DNA of 64,000 nucleotides, from NCBI RefSeq assembly GCF_000313935.1, contig NZ_AMSS01000061.1:1-64000 (forward strand), read 5' to 3'. Made by a program: the position numbers and the translations under genes. The stretch's first letter is position 1. Each line of letters opens with the position of its first letter. Shown here in pieces: positions 27,336 to 37,120 of the stretch. Under the pieces are notes generated by a model. That model did no database searches and was not told the origin of the DNA. It worked only from the letters and a program-made list of their open reading frames with translations. This DNA comes from Acinetobacter sp. WC-141. Its GTDB lineage: Bacteria; Pseudomonadota; Gammaproteobacteria; Pseudomonadales; Moraxellaceae.

Positions 27336-28208
27336 CTATTTAGCTTCTGTGAGGTAGCTGATTGGCTGATTCACGTCAACTTTTGTACCACCAAAGTGCT
27401 GTTCAACGTATTTTTTTACAGCTTCAGTATGATATAGCTGACCAACCTTCTGAAGAGTAGGGTCATCTTTACGTGATTCCGCTGTTGCAAGAATGTTTAC
27501 GTTGAGTTTTGTGCTACTGTCTACTGGCTCATAGAAAATAGAATCTTTGAGCACATTTAAACCGCCTTCCATTGCCAAAGTATTACCTAAAACAATTGCA
27601 TCAACTTCATCTTTTACGCGTACAGCTGTCGCCATTTGGATTGGTTTGATATCAATTTTTTTACTATTGTCGATAATGTCGTTTGGAGTGCCTTTAGCAG
27701 GATCGAAATCAGCCTTAAGCTTAATTAAGCCCGCACTTTGTAATAACAATAATGCGCGAGCTTCATTTGCAGCATCATTAGGAATTGCAATACTTGCGCC
27801 TTGTGGGAACTCATCTACTTTCTTATGTTTACTAGAGTAAATACCCATTGGTTCAAGATAAGTGGTAGAAACTGGCGCAATTTTATCTTTGTTAGATGCA
27901 TTAAAAGCAACTAAATATGCATAAGACTGGAATGCATTTAAGTCAACTTCTTTATTTGCAACAGCTGTATTCATTGACACATAATCAGTGAAATTTTTCA
28001 CTTCAAGCTTAATGCCAGCAGCTTTAGTTTCCGGTAGAGTTGAAATATAACGCCAGATATCAGCGTCAGAGCCAGTTGAAGCAATAACTACAGTTTGCAG
28101 TTGTGATGAATCACTACCTTTTCCGGCTTGTGGTTCATTTTGCTGTTTACCGCAGGCTGCAAGTAATAGCACAGACACGCTTAAAAAAAGACTGATCAGC
28201 TTTTTCAT
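27336..28208 (-). CDS. metQ: Methionine-binding lipoprotein MetQ
   Basis: 290 residues, lipoprotein signal with lipobox LLAAC (cysteine at about 19), then the NlpA/MetQ domain: VVIASTGSDADIWRYI, LEVKNFTDYVSMNTAVANKEVDLNAFQ and AIVLGNTLAMEGG. It catches methionine in the periplasm and delivers it to MetNI. It is first in the operon, unlike E. coli where metN is first. Confidence 0.93.
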   Translation of the reverse strand: MKKLISLFLSVSVLLLAACGKQQNEPQAGKGSDSSQLQTVVIASTGSDADIWRYISTLPETKAAGIKLEVKNFTDYVSMNTAVANKEVDLNAFQSYAYLVAFNASNKDKIAPVSTTYLEPMGIYSSKHKKVDEFPQGASIAIPNDAANEARALLLLQSAGLIKLKADFDPAKGTPNDIIDNSKKIDIKPIQMATAVRVKDEVDAIVLGNTLAMEGGLNVLKDSIFYEPVDSSTKLNVNILATAESRKDDPTLQKVGQLYHTEAVKKYVEQHFGGTKVDVNQPISYLTEAK

Positions 28209-28697
28209 GTAAAAAAAGTCCTGATTATGAGAGAAATCAACTGTTCAAGTTGGTTCTCGACGAGAAATGAAATGAGTTCTATTGCAACATTCCAAAGTTT
28301 TCAACGCTAAAAGTTATAACTTTCAGTACTTTTCTAATTCTTCAGATACTTGTTCTAGCATTTTTGATCTGAGCTTGATAAAACTATTTTTACAGCAGCT
28401 TTATCAAATATTATCAGTCATTAAGCAATGTTAAAAAGTATTGAATATTAAAAAATTACGATCATCCTTAACGAAATTAGACCATGTGCGATGATGTTTA
28501 GCAGCACATTAACTTGGTGGAATGTTCCAACGGTTTAACCAATCATATCAATAAAAACATATTCAATATAGTGGACATGTTTCGATCTTATTAATTGGAA
28601 GTGAATAAAAGATAAGATTTAAATAAATTTATCTAATAAGTAAGATCGAAATAAAAAAGCCCTCTATGAAAGAGAGCTTTTTATAAATTAAGATTTT
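28209..28697. other. 489-base gap: metQ promoter side and purD terminator
   Basis: No gene seen. It holds an inverted repeat TTGATAAA (28375-28382) / TTTATCAA (28400-28407), a near-palindrome TGGAATGTTCCA (28518-28529), and an 11-bp inverted repeat TTTCGATCTTA (28580-28590) / TAAGATCGAAA (28641-28651) enclosing a smaller AGATAA/TTATCT pair. No known methionine riboswitch pattern was recognised. Confidence 0.55.
28653..28684 (-). terminator. purD terminator
   Basis: A/T-flanked hairpin GCCCTCT / AGAGAGC (28659-28665 and 28671-28677), followed on the minus strand by TTTTTT, 14 bases after the purD stop. Confidence 0.88.
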
Positions 28698-29984
28698 TTA
28701 TTCAGCTTTTTCACGTGCAATTGCGCGGTAGCCAATATCACTACGGTATTGCATACCCGTAAAGGTAACTTGACCACATACTTCTAGCGCATTAATTTGT
28801 GCTTCAAGAACGCTGTCGCCCAATGCTGTTACACAAAGAACTCGACCACCAGAAGTCACGATGTGACCATCTTCACGAGTTGCAGTGCCTGCATGGAAAA
28901 TCTTGGTATCTTCAGGAGATTGCCCGATACCTGAAATTACGTCACCTTTGCGTACGCTATCAGGATATCCTTCTGCTGCAAGTACAATACCGATTGACTT
29001 GCGCTCATCCCACTCAGCTTCTTTTGGTAAATTACCAGCAATACCAGCCTCTACCAATTCAACAAGAGATGACTTTAAACGCATCATGATCGGTTGAGTC
29101 TCAGGGTCGCCAAAACGACAGTTAAATTCGATCACACGTGGTTGACCTTGCTCGTCAATCATTAAGCCAGCATATAAGAAACCGGTATAAACATGTCCGT
29201 CAGCAGCCATACCATCAACAGTCGGACGCATGATTTCAGTCATAACACGTTCGAAAATGTCAGAAGTTACAACCGGAGCAGGAGAGTAAGCACCCATACC
29301 GCCGGTGTTAGGTCCTTGATCGCCTTCAAAAATACGTTTGTGATCTTGTGAAGTTGCCATTGGTAAAATATTTTTACCATCAATCATACAAATGAAAGAA
29401 GCTTCTTCACCTGCAAGGAACTGTTCAATTACAACGCGTGAACCAGCATCACCAAATTTGTTGCCTGCCAGCATGTCATCAATTGCTGCAAAAGCTTCTT
29501 CGTTGGTCATTGCAACGATTACACCTTTACCAGCAGCAAGACCATCAGCTTTAATTACAATTGGCGCACCATTTTTTTCAACATACGCTTTAGCCGCGTC
29601 TACTTCAGTGAAAACATCATAGAAAGCAGTTGGAATGTTGTGACGCTTTAAAAAATGCTTAGCAAATGCTTTTGAACCTTCAAGCTGCGCTGCATATTGA
29701 GTAGGTCCCCAAATTTTTAAACCTGCTTCACGTGCAGCATCTACCACACCATTAACTAATGGAGCTTCTGGACCAACAATAATAAGATCAACATTATTTT
29801 CTTTAGCAAAAGCAATGATTGCTGAGTTGTCTAAAATATCAAGTTGAACATTCACACATTTGTCTTCTGTTGCAGTTCCAGCATTACCTGGTGCAACAAA
29901 AACTTGAGTGACATTGGTATCTTGCGCAATTTTCCATGCTAAAGCATGTTCACGACCACCACTACCTAAAACTAAAATATTCAT
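28698..29984 (-). CDS. purD: Phosphoribosylamine-glycine ligase (GARS)
   Basis: 428 residues, standard length. N-terminal NILVLGSGGREHALAWK, the ATP-grasp domain with KADGLAAGKGVIVA, EASFICMIDG, and GPNTGGMGAYSPAP, and a C-terminal GARS domain. It joins glycine to phosphoribosylamine in purine synthesis. purH lies 124 bases upstream on the same strand. Confidence 0.96.
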   Translation of the reverse strand: MNILVLGSGGREHALAWKIAQDTNVTQVFVAPGNAGTATEDKCVNVQLDILDNSAIIAFAKENNVDLIIVGPEAPLVNGVVDAAREAGLKIWGPTQYAAQLEGSKAFAKHFLKRHNIPTAFYDVFTEVDAAKAYVEKNGAPIVIKADGLAAGKGVIVAMTNEEAFAAIDDMLAGNKFGDAGSRVVIEQFLAGEEASFICMIDGKNILPMATSQDHKRIFEGDQGPNTGGMGAYSPAPVVTSDIFERVMTEIMRPTVDGMAADGHVYTGFLYAGLMIDEQGQPRVIEFNCRFGDPETQPIMMRLKSSLVELVEAGIAGNLPKEAEWDERKSIGIVLAAEGYPDSVRKGDVISGIGQSPEDTKIFHAGTATREDGHIVTSGGRVLCVTALGDSVLEAQINALEVCGQVTFTGMQYRSDIGYRAIAREKAE

Positions 29985-30064
29985 TTTTAATTTGTTCCTT
30001 AACTTTAATCCTTTTCATCCCCCTCTATCCCTCAAGGTGGAGAGTTAGCTCCATTATTGTGGAA

Positions 30065-30089
30065 AACCCTCCTGAATAAAAGGAGGGTT
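30065..30089. repeat. REP-like hairpin between purH and purD
   Basis: AACCCTCCT (30065-30073) pairs with AGGAGGGTT (30081-30089), within a G/C-rich stretch (CCCCCTCTATCCCTCAAGG at 30019 on) that stands out from the A/T-rich surroundings. On the minus strand a short TTTT follows. It looks like a dispersed extragenic palindrome and may weaken read-through to purD. Confidence 0.5.
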
Positions 30090-30108
30090 AGGGAGGACTA
30101 AATTTAAA

Positions 30109-31683
30109 TTAGTGGCGGAAATGGCGCATACCAGTGAAGACCATTGCAATGCCAGCTTCATCAGCTGCTGCGATTACTTCTTCATCACGCATAGAACCAC
30201 CTGGTTGAATAATGCATTTAATGCCCGCTTTAGCAGCATTATCAATCCCGTCGCGGAACGGGAAGAATGCATCAGATGCCATTACGGCGCCTTCAACAAC
30301 CAAACCAGCATGTTCAGCTTTAATGGCAGCAATACGAGCTGAGTTAACACGGCTCATTTGACCTGCACCTACACCAATAGTTTGGCGGTTTTTCGCATAA
30401 ACAATGGCATTTGATTTTACATATTTCGCAACTTTCCAAGCAAAAATGAGGTCATCAATTTCTTGTTCAGTTGGCGCGCATTTGGTCACTACTTTAAGAT
30501 CATCTTTAGTAATCATACCTAAATCTTGATCTTGAACTAATAAACCGCCATTAACGCGTTTGTAGTCAAGTTGTGGTGCACGTGCATCAATCGCAGGTAA
30601 TTCGCCACATACTAAAACACGTACGTTTTTCTTAGCGCCAGTCACTTCAAGCACGCCATCAGCAATACTTGGAGCAATAATCACTTCAACGAATTGACGG
30701 TCAACGATTGCTTGAGCAGTTGCAACATCTAACTCACGGTTAAATGCAATAATGCCACCGAAAGCAGATTCAGGATCTGTTGCATAAGCTAAATCGTAAG
30801 CAGCTTTAATGCCATCTAAAGAAACAGCAACACCACAAGGGTTAGCATGTTTTACAATCACACAAGCAGGTTTTGCAAATGACTTAACACATTCAAGTGC
30901 AGCATCTGTGTCAGCAATATTGTTATAAGACAATTCTTTGCCTTGTAACTGTTTTGCCGTAGAAACTGATGCTTCTTTTGCATTTGCTTCCACATAGAAT
31001 GCAGCAGATTGATGTGGGTTTTCACCGTAACGTAAATCTTGTGCTTTGTTCAATTGGGTATTGAACGTACGAGGGAATAAATCAGCTTCACCTTCGGTCT
31101 TACCAACGCGAGCGCCTAAGTAAGAAGCAATCATGCCATCATATTGAGCAGTATGTTCAAATGCTTTAACAGCTAAATCAAAACGTGTTTCATAAGAAAG
31201 TGAACCAGCAGTTTTTAATTCATTGATTACGGTGTCGTAATCTGAAGCATTTACTACAATACCTACAGAAGCATGGTTTTTAGCAGCTGCGCGAACCATT
31301 GTAGGACCACCGATGTCGATATTTTCGATTGCATCGGCAAGAGTACAGTCAGGTTTTGCAACTGTTGCAGCGAATGGATAAAGGTTTACAACAACCAGAT
31401 CAATCGGATCGATGTTGTGTTCTTCCATTACTGCTTCATCTAAGCCACGACGAGCAAGAATACCGCCATGAATTTTTGGATGTAATGTCTTAACACGACC
31501 ATCCATCATTTCTGGGAAGCCAGTATGTTCAGATACTTCAACCACTGCGATATTATTATCTTTAAGCAACTTGTATGTGCCGCCTGTAGATAATAGTTCT
31601 ACCCCTAGAGCTGCAAGGTTTTGAGCAAATTCGACAATTCCTGTTTTGTCAGATACAGAAATCAAAGCACGTTTAATAGTCAT
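30109..31683 (-). CDS. purH: AICAR transformylase / IMP cyclohydrolase
   Basis: 524 residues from the ATG at 31683 ([15 protein letters not shown]); an upstream in-frame ATG at 31746 lies inside the fis terminator and is rejected. The N-terminal MGS-like cyclohydrolase domain (1-200) and the AICAR transformylase domain with the [13 protein letters not shown] and KHANPCG motifs are complete. It carries out the last two steps to IMP. Confidence 0.95.
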   Translation of the reverse strand: MTIKRALISVSDKTGIVEFAQNLAALGVELLSTGGTYKLLKDNNIAVVEVSEHTGFPEMMDGRVKTLHPKIHGGILARRGLDEAVMEEHNIDPIDLVVVNLYPFAATVAKPDCTLADAIENIDIGGPTMVRAAAKNHASVGIVVNASDYDTVINELKTAGSLSYETRFDLAVKAFEHTAQYDGMIASYLGARVGKTEGEADLFPRTFNTQLNKAQDLRYGENPHQSAAFYVEANAKEASVSTAKQLQGKELSYNNIADTDAALECVKSFAKPACVIVKHANPCGVAVSLDGIKAAYDLAYATDPESAFGGIIAFNRELDVATAQAIVDRQFVEVIIAPSIADGVLEVTGAKKNVRVLVCGELPAIDARAPQLDYKRVNGGLLVQDQDLGMITKDDLKVVTKCAPTEQEIDDLIFAWKVAKYVKSNAIVYAKNRQTIGVGAGQMSRVNSARIAAIKAEHAGLVVEGAVMASDAFFPFRDGIDNAAKAGIKCIIQPGGSMRDEEVIAAADEAGIAMVFTGMRHFRH

Positions 31684-31732
31684 GATGTTTAATTCAACAA
31701 TTTCAAGTCTACGGATTAAAACCAATAAGCAT

Positions 31733-31763
31733 AAAAAAATGCCCACGACGTCGTGAGCATTTT
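31733..31763 (-). terminator. fis terminator before purH
   Basis: GCCCACGA/TCGTGAGC 8-bp arms (31741-31748, 31751-31758) around CG, with a minus-strand T run from the A7 at 31733-31739. It sits between the fis stop and the purH start. Confidence 0.85.
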
Positions 31764-31768
31764 ATCAT

Positions 31769-32038
31769 TTATTCACTCATCAAACCGTGAGCTTTTAACT
31801 TTTTACGTAAAGTGCCACGGTTGAGTCCAAGAATCTCTGCAGCACGGGTTTGATTACCACGTGTATATTCAAGAACTACAGATAAAAGAGGTTTCTCCAT
31901 TTCTGCTAGCACCATGTCATATACCTGAGATGGCTGCTCACCTTGCAATTGTGCAAAATAATGACGAACTGCGCGATCCACGTGGATGCGAAGAGCAACA
32001 TCAGATTGTGCAGTAAAAATAGGAGATTTGCTATTCAT
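31769..32038 (-). CDS. fis: DNA-binding protein Fis
   Basis: 89 residues from the ATG at 32038; a TTG at 32059 would give 96 but has no ribosome binding site. The C-terminal helix-turn-helix [25 protein letters not shown] is the Fis signature. Fis bends DNA and shapes growth-phase transcription. In enterobacteria it follows dusB; here it precedes purH and no dusB is present. Confidence 0.92.
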   Translation of the reverse strand: MNSKSPIFTAQSDVALRIHVDRAVRHYFAQLQGEQPSQVYDMVLAEMEKPLLSVVLEYTRGNQTRAAEILGLNRGTLRKKLKAHGLMSE

Positions 32039-32414
32039 GCGAGTTAATCCGAAAATCAAATACTAGCTTGGATAAAGTAGTATATAAATGTGGTCTAAAA
32101 ATACGGAGCCCTGTTTTAGATCCTAAAACAGTGACTCTAAAACATAAGAACAATTAGCTTGCCATATTTCTTCGTATTGAATAAAAAATAAGCGTAACAA
32201 TAGTTAAATATTTGTTACAGCTCCCTCAAAAACAAAAAAAGTTAGGCTATGTGCTTAAAGTAGAAAAGCACACATGCTTAACAGTATTTTTTTTGGATTG
32301 AGAGCGAGGAGTATATGAGTCAAAGCTTTCGTGGCGCGTATCATACCATTGTCTAGGAAAAAGTGAGCAAATTAACTGCATTTTTTTTTATTTTTTTTTC
32401 ACTTTTTTTACATT
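32039..32414. other. Gap upstream of fis
   Basis: 376 bases with no long ORF. It holds a perfect interrupted palindrome CTGTTTTAG-ATC-CTAAAACAG at 32111-32131 and a 13-codon rightward ORF at 32316-32357. Several runs of T (for example 32381-32400) lie near the end of the DUF3426 gene. The fis promoter must be here. Confidence 0.6.
32316..32357 (+). CDS. Possible 13-residue peptide MSQSFRGAYHTIV
   Basis: The ATG has GCGAGGAG just upstream, and the frame ends in TAG after 13 codons. It runs against the neighbouring genes. After the stop comes GTGAGCAAATTAACTGCA and then a long T run (32381 on), which could end a short transcript. No known family. The strong ribosome binding site is the only support. 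Confidence 0.35.
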
Positions 32415-33260
32415 TTAGGGGTGGACAATTTCTAATCGATAATTTAGTAGGCTTTTTTTGCTTCTGTTTAGCTCAAATTGGAAACGGAAAGGGGTGTTAG
32501 ACGGAATACGTTGAATACCTCTTAAGTTTTCAACAAGATATTGTTGAGGAGTTAATATAATTTCTTCTGTTTTGTTGGACTCTGTTCCAAAACTCAACTT
32601 TAGATTGGGAAGTTCAATACTTTTATCATTCTGATTAAGCAAGATGCCTGAAAATTGTGTATGACTTGTGTCCACTTTGCGGAGTTTTAACTTTTCTATA
32701 TAAATAAGTTGATATTGTTCGGCTGATTTATTGCAATGCAGTATTTGGCAAACATAATTAAATGCATGGCTGACGGTTGGGCTTGCATGCATGAGTTTAG
32801 GATTAAACCAGAGAATTTGAAAAGTAAAAACTAAAATCAAAATAAGGTTAGCGGAGCTCCAAAGCGTATAGTACAGCCAACTATGCTTTTTATTATTGTC
32901 TTGTTCCTGCGAGGATGTTTGTTCAGCTAAATTAAGATTTGGTAGAGCATTAATGGGTTCGTTGTGAAAATAATTTAAGTTGTTGAGATAGGTTAAAAGA
33001 TCAATATTCGAATTTTCAACTTTTTGATCAAAGATATCTAACACATGAGAATGAGTCATATATCTCGTTTGCATTGAACCGTTAACTAATGTAGATGAGC
33101 TCACCATAACAGGCTGTTCAATATTAATCAGATGGGTGAGTGCATTAAAGTTCGAATCACATTTAGGGCAACAAACCATACCCTGAGCAACAGTTAATTG
33201 AGTAAGAGATACTTTATAGACTGTTAAGCACTTAGGGCAGCGGGTTTGTTTTTCATTCAT
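32415..33260 (-). CDS. Zinc-ribbon membrane protein with DUF3426 domain
   Basis: 281 residues. The N-terminal MJ0042-type zinc ribbon has two CxxC knuckles (CPKC at 8-11 and CPKC at 36-39, RCPKCLTVYKV). One membrane segment (about 130-150, LYYTLWSSANLILILVFTFQILW) is followed by the DUF3426 domain outside the membrane. Function unknown; the gene is regularly found after prmA, as here with a 12-base gap, so they form an operon. Confidence 0.85.
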   Translation of the reverse strand: MNEKQTRCPKCLTVYKVSLTQLTVAQGMVCCPKCDSNFNALTHLINIEQPVMVSSSTLVNGSMQTRYMTHSHVLDIFDQKVENSNIDLLTYLNNLNYFHNEPINALPNLNLAEQTSSQEQDNNKKHSWLYYTLWSSANLILILVFTFQILWFNPKLMHASPTVSHAFNYVCQILHCNKSAEQYQLIYIEKLKLRKVDTSHTQFSGILLNQNDKSIELPNLKLSFGTESNKTEEIILTPQQYLVENLRGIQRIPSNTPFRFQFELNRSKKSLLNYRLEIVHP

Positions 33261-33272
33261 GAGTTAAAAATC

Positions 33273-34178
33273 TCAATTTATTGTTTTACGTTTTCCTGAA
33301 ATGCGACACCAATTTTCTTCGCGTTTTTCGACATCTAATATATCAAAAAATTCAGAATAAACACGTGAAACATCAGCAACTTGCTCTTCAATTACACCTG
33401 CAAGTGCGAATTCACCCTCAGATTTAAGTAAATTTGCAAACTCTGGCGCAAGAGCCATGAGAGGACCCGCTAAAATGTTTGCAACTAAAACTTCTGCCTG
33501 TTGTGGCTTGAATTCTTGATCAAATTCTTCAGGAAGACCTACATATAGTCGATCTAATACGCCATTAAGTTCAGCATTTTGTTTAGTTGCTAAAACAGCC
33601 TGAGGGTCAATATCAGTGGCATATACTTTTTTAGCGCCTAATAATAATGCTGCTACACCTAAAATGCCTGAACCACAACCATAGTCAATAACGATCTTAT
33701 CTTTAACGTCAGTTTTACCTAGCCATTGTAAGCATAAGAATGTACTTGCATGGTTACCTGTACCAAATGCAAGACCTGGGTCTAACTTAATATTAGTTGC
33801 ATCAGCTTCTGGTGGCTCTAACCATTCAGGTACGATCCAGAACTTTTCCCCAATTTGAATTGGTTCGTAATAATCCATCCATGCGCGTTCCCATACTTGA
33901 TCTTCAAGTTCTTCATGACGTATAGGAGCGTCTGGAAGTTGAGCTTTTAAGAAAGCTTCTAAAGTGTCGACATCAATTGGGTCTTGTTCGTCTTGTTGAT
34001 AAATGCCTGTCACAATTACTTTATTCCATAAAGGTGTTTCACCTGGTAATGGTTCAAGTAAAGCCTGATCTTCAGCATCATCCAGAGTTACGCTTACCGC
34101 ACCTAGAGACATTAAAAGTGTTTCTGTGAACTCAACTTGTTCTTGATCAACGGTAATGTGTATTTGTAACCACTTCAC
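33273..34178 (-). CDS. prmA: Ribosomal protein L11 methyltransferase
   Basis: 301 residues. N-terminal substrate-recognition domain, then the SAM-binding domain with [21 protein letters not shown] and [20 protein letters not shown]. The NILAGPL motif follows. It trimethylates L11. First gene of the pair with the DUF3426 protein. Confidence 0.95.
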   Translation of the reverse strand: MKWLQIHITVDQEQVEFTETLLMSLGAVSVTLDDAEDQALLEPLPGETPLWNKVIVTGIYQQDEQDPIDVDTLEAFLKAQLPDAPIRHEELEDQVWERAWMDYYEPIQIGEKFWIVPEWLEPPEADATNIKLDPGLAFGTGNHASTFLCLQWLGKTDVKDKIVIDYGCGSGILGVAALLLGAKKVYATDIDPQAVLATKQNAELNGVLDRLYVGLPEEFDQEFKPQQAEVLVANILAGPLMALAPEFANLLKSEGEFALAGVIEEQVADVSRVYSEFFDILDVEKREENWCRISGKRKTIN

Positions 34179-34332
34179 GAAAAGGACCTAAAAATTTTAT
34201 TTAAAGGCGTATTGTAGCGGACTGGACAGTTTTAAAAAAGAAAGCGGCCCATCTTTAATGAGCCGTCTTTGAAAATACTGATGAGATATAGCGGAAAATA
34301 ATGATTTCTTCTATACCCTACATTGGAGCAGA

Positions 34333-34626
34333 TTAAGGAGCCGGGGCTTTAAATTGTAGTTTACCGTTTTCGTTTGGTTCGCAAGTACCATTAAAGGTTA
34401 CACCATTATGGCTATATGACACCCATTCACCTTGCTGTTTTTTTACACAAGCTCTAAGTTCTTTTTGCATCACTGATTTGCCTGAATCTGCAGCATGACT
34501 AGCTGTTTTACTTGATTTAGTCGTATGAGTCGATTTAGCCGTATGGGTCGTCGCAGCTTGGGTCAACGTTACGCCTGAAAAACAAAGGAGAGATGCGGTT
34601 AAGATTTTTAACAGAGTCGTTTTCAT
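34333..34626 (-). CDS. Small secreted protein, 97 residues
   Basis: A clear signal peptide (MKTTLLKILTASLLCFSGVTLTQA, cleavage before ATT) is followed by a Thr/Ser/Lys/His-rich stretch (THTAKSTHTTKSSKTASHA) and a small domain with two cysteines (CVKKQQGEWVSY ... GTCEPNENG) that could form one disulfide. AGAAGGAAC precedes the ATG. Exported, function unknown; PsiF-like repeats can resemble the C-terminal part, but I do not assign it. Confidence 0.7.
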   Translation of the reverse strand: MKTTLLKILTASLLCFSGVTLTQAATTHTAKSTHTTKSSKTASHAADSGKSVMQKELRACVKKQQGEWVSYSHNGVTFNGTCEPNENGKLQFKAPAP

Positions 34627-34816
34627 TTTGTGTTCCTTCTCGTTGCGTTAATTTTAAAGTCGTAGAAGTGCTGTACATTTTTTATTCTAAGATGAAAATT
34701 TTTTAAAAACATTCACTTTGTATTGAATTCATGCAACAAAATGTCAAAACATGTGGTTTACCGTAAATCATGTGAAGACAATTTTGTAATTATGTACATC
34801 AATAAGCAGATAATTT

Positions 34817-34825
34817 TGCTATAAT
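34817..34825 (+). promoter_or_regulatory. mnmG promoter, extended -10
   Basis: TTGCTATAAT at 34816-34825 gives a consensus TATAAT with the TGn extension, 34 bases before the mnmG start. No good -35 hexamer is present, as is common with extended -10 promoters. Confidence 0.65.
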
Positions 34826-34858
34826 GTTCCGTCTTTTTTTTCTGGTGTTTTTGTACTC

Positions 34859-36739
34859 ATGCACTATCCTAAAGTTTATGATGTTATCGTTATCGGTGGC
34901 GGTCACGCAGGTACGGAAGCGGCCCTCGCTGCTGCGCGTATGGGACGACAGACTTTGCTTTTGACCCATAACATTGAGACTTTGGGCCAAATGAGTTGTA
35001 ACCCTGCAATCGGTGGTATCGGTAAGTCACATTTAGTACGTGAAATTGATGCACTTGGCGGTGCAATGGCTTTAGCTGCCGATAAAGGTGGTATTCAGTT
35101 CCGTATTCTAAATTCGCGTAAAGGTGCAGCAGTGCGTGCAACACGTGCTCAAGCGGACCGCGTTCGTTATAAAGCTGCTATCCGCGATACTTTGGAAAAT
35201 CAAGCGAATCTTGATATTTTCCAGCAAGCTGCTGATGACCTGATTGTTGAAGGTGATACGGTTAAAGGTGTCGTTACCCAAATGGGTATTCGCTTTGACG
35301 CTAAAACTGTCGTGTTGACTACAGGTACATTCTTGGGTGGCGTAATCCACGTTGGTTTAGAAAAATCAAGCGGTGGTCGTGCGGGTGATCCTCCTTCTAT
35401 TGCGCTTGCTCAGCGTTTACGTGAATTAAAACTACCTGTGGGGCGCTTAAAAACGGGCACACCTCCACGTATTGATGCACGTTCAGTTGATTTTTCAGTC
35501 ATGATTCCGCAGCCGGGCGATTTTCCATCTCCGGTTATGTCATTCATGGGTGATGCTTCTATGCACCCTGAACAAGTAAATTGCTATATCACGCATACAA
35601 ATGAAAAAACCCATGACATTATTCGTGGTGGTTTAGACCGTTCACCAATGTATACCGGTGTTATTGAGGGTGTAGGCCCACGTTACTGTCCATCAATTGA
35701 AGATAAAATTCACCGTTTCGCTGATAAAGACTCGCATCAAGTATTTTTGGAACCAGAAGGTTTAGATACGCACGAGCTTTATCCAAATGGTATTTCTACT
35801 TCACTTCCATTTGATGTGCAGTTTGAGCTAGTTCGTTCTATTCGTGGTATGGAAAATGCTCATATTTTGCGTCCAGGCTATGCGATTGAATATGACTATT
35901 TCAATCCACAAGCTTTGAAATTTACTCTCGAAACTAAAGCGATTAATGGGCTGTATTTTGCAGGCCAAATTAATGGTACGACAGGTTATGAAGAAGCAGG
36001 CGCTCAAGGTTTACTTGCTGGCTTAAATGCTGCACGCCGTGCGTGGGAGCAAGAAGAGTGGACACCTAAGCGTGACCAAGCATACATGGGCGTGTTGGTT
36101 GACGACCTTATTACTTTGGGTACTAAAGAACCATACCGTATGTTTACTTCACGTGCTGAATATCGTTTGATGTTACGTGAAGACAATGCGGATCAACGTT
36201 TAACGACTATTGGTCGTGAACTTGGTTTGGTTGATGATGTACGTTGGGCTGCTTATTGTGAAAAAATGGAAGCGGTTGAGCGTGAAACCTCTCGTTTACA
36301 ACATTTATGGGCTGCCCCAAATAACCCTATGGGTAAAAAGTTCGTTGAAATGACGGGTGCTGACTTAAGTAAAGAATGTAGCGCAATTGATTTACTTAAA
36401 CGCCCTAATATTAACTTTGGTCAAATTGCAGAACTTACTGGCTCTGAAGTTTCTGAGCAAGTGGGTGAGCAAATCGAGATTGCTGTGAAATACGAAGGTT
36501 ATATTAACCGTCAGCATGAAGATGTGGCACAGTTAAAGCGTCTTGAAGAAACTAAAATTCCTGCCGATTTTAATTATGATGTAGTGTCTGGTTTATCACG
36601 TGAGATTACCCAGAAATTAAAAACGGTTCTTCCGGAAACATTAGCTCAAGCAAGCCGTATTCCGGGTGTTACACCGGCAGCTGTTCAGCTTGTAATGATC
36701 ACAATTCGTAAAAATAATATGATTAAGAAAACAGCTTAG
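34859..36739 (+). CDS. mnmG: tRNA modification enzyme MnmG (GidA)
   Basis: 626 residues, usual length. FAD-binding [21 protein letters not shown] at 9-29, [23 protein letters not shown], the GTPPRID loop and [22 protein letters not shown] C-terminal motif. With MnmE it installs carboxymethylaminomethyl on U34 of certain tRNAs. Single gene unit with a strong terminator; the usual gidB partner is not adjacent. Confidence 0.97.
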   Translation: MHYPKVYDVIVIGGGHAGTEAALAAARMGRQTLLLTHNIETLGQMSCNPAIGGIGKSHLVREIDALGGAMALAADKGGIQFRILNSRKGAAVRATRAQADRVRYKAAIRDTLENQANLDIFQQAADDLIVEGDTVKGVVTQMGIRFDAKTVVLTTGTFLGGVIHVGLEKSSGGRAGDPPSIALAQRLRELKLPVGRLKTGTPPRIDARSVDFSVMIPQPGDFPSPVMSFMGDASMHPEQVNCYITHTNEKTHDIIRGGLDRSPMYTGVIEGVGPRYCPSIEDKIHRFADKDSHQVFLEPEGLDTHELYPNGISTSLPFDVQFELVRSIRGMENAHILRPGYAIEYDYFNPQALKFTLETKAINGLYFAGQINGTTGYEEAGAQGLLAGLNAARRAWEQEEWTPKRDQAYMGVLVDDLITLGTKEPYRMFTSRAEYRLMLREDNADQRLTTIGRELGLVDDVRWAAYCEKMEAVERETSRLQHLWAAPNNPMGKKFVEMTGADLSKECSAIDLLKRPNINFGQIAELTGSEVSEQVGEQIEIAVKYEGYINRQHEDVAQLKRLEETKIPADFNYDVVSGLSREITQKLKTVLPETLAQASRIPGVTPAAVQLVMITIRKNNMIKKTA

Positions 36740-36751
36740 TCTTTTAAACAT

Positions 36752-36783
36752 AAAAAAGCCCAGTTAAGACTGGGCTTTTTTAT
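36752..36783 (+). terminator. mnmG terminator
   Basis: AAAAAAGCCCAGT, loop TAAG, ACTGGGCTTTTTT just after the mnmG stop. It also has a T run on the minus strand. Confidence 0.92.
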
Positions 36784-37116
36784 GTTCTGTTCAAAAAATA
36801 TATGGAAACTTCCTAAGGAAGAAAACAGATTTCACTTCCTTTTTTTCTTATTTCACATATTTCGAGTAGCCAGTTATATTAAATTCACGTTCAAACAAAG
36901 AGGGCTTTAACCATGACAATGAAATCAATTCGCTACAATGGATATGAAATGGCATGCCAATGCTCGTGTTCAAAATAGCGCAAAAGAAAGAGCGGATCAG
37001 TTTTGTAGGGGGAGAACACATTGATCTGAAAACAAGTATAAATATAAGAAGAGCCAATATAAAATTAAGAAAATTATAATTCAAACTCTCAAGAGAACCT
37101 TATGGTTCTCTTTTTT
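36784..37116 (+). other. Possible short rightward transcription unit
   Basis: Between mnmG and the WYL gene a second terminator, AGAGAACC-TTAT-GGTTCTCT followed by six T (37092-37116), faces right, although no rightward gene is known here. Two short overlapping ORFs are seen: 36913-36978 (21 residues, ending MACQCSCSK) with GAGGG upstream, and one from 36938 (28 residues, starting MDMKWHANARVQNSAKERADQF). A leftward ORF over the same stretch has no convincing features. A small RNA, a small Cys-rich peptide or a gene remnant are all possible. Confidence 0.4.
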
Positions 37117-37120
37117 ATAT

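Noticed and set aside
31684..31746. Longer purH start at 31746
   Set aside because: The added 21 residues overlap the fis terminator hairpin, and homologous PurH proteins start at the [15 protein letters not shown] position.
36848..37084. Leftward ORF of 78 residues with a hydrophobic start
   Set aside because: After the first segment its composition is not protein-like, it has no good ribosome binding site, and the only nearby terminator points the other way.
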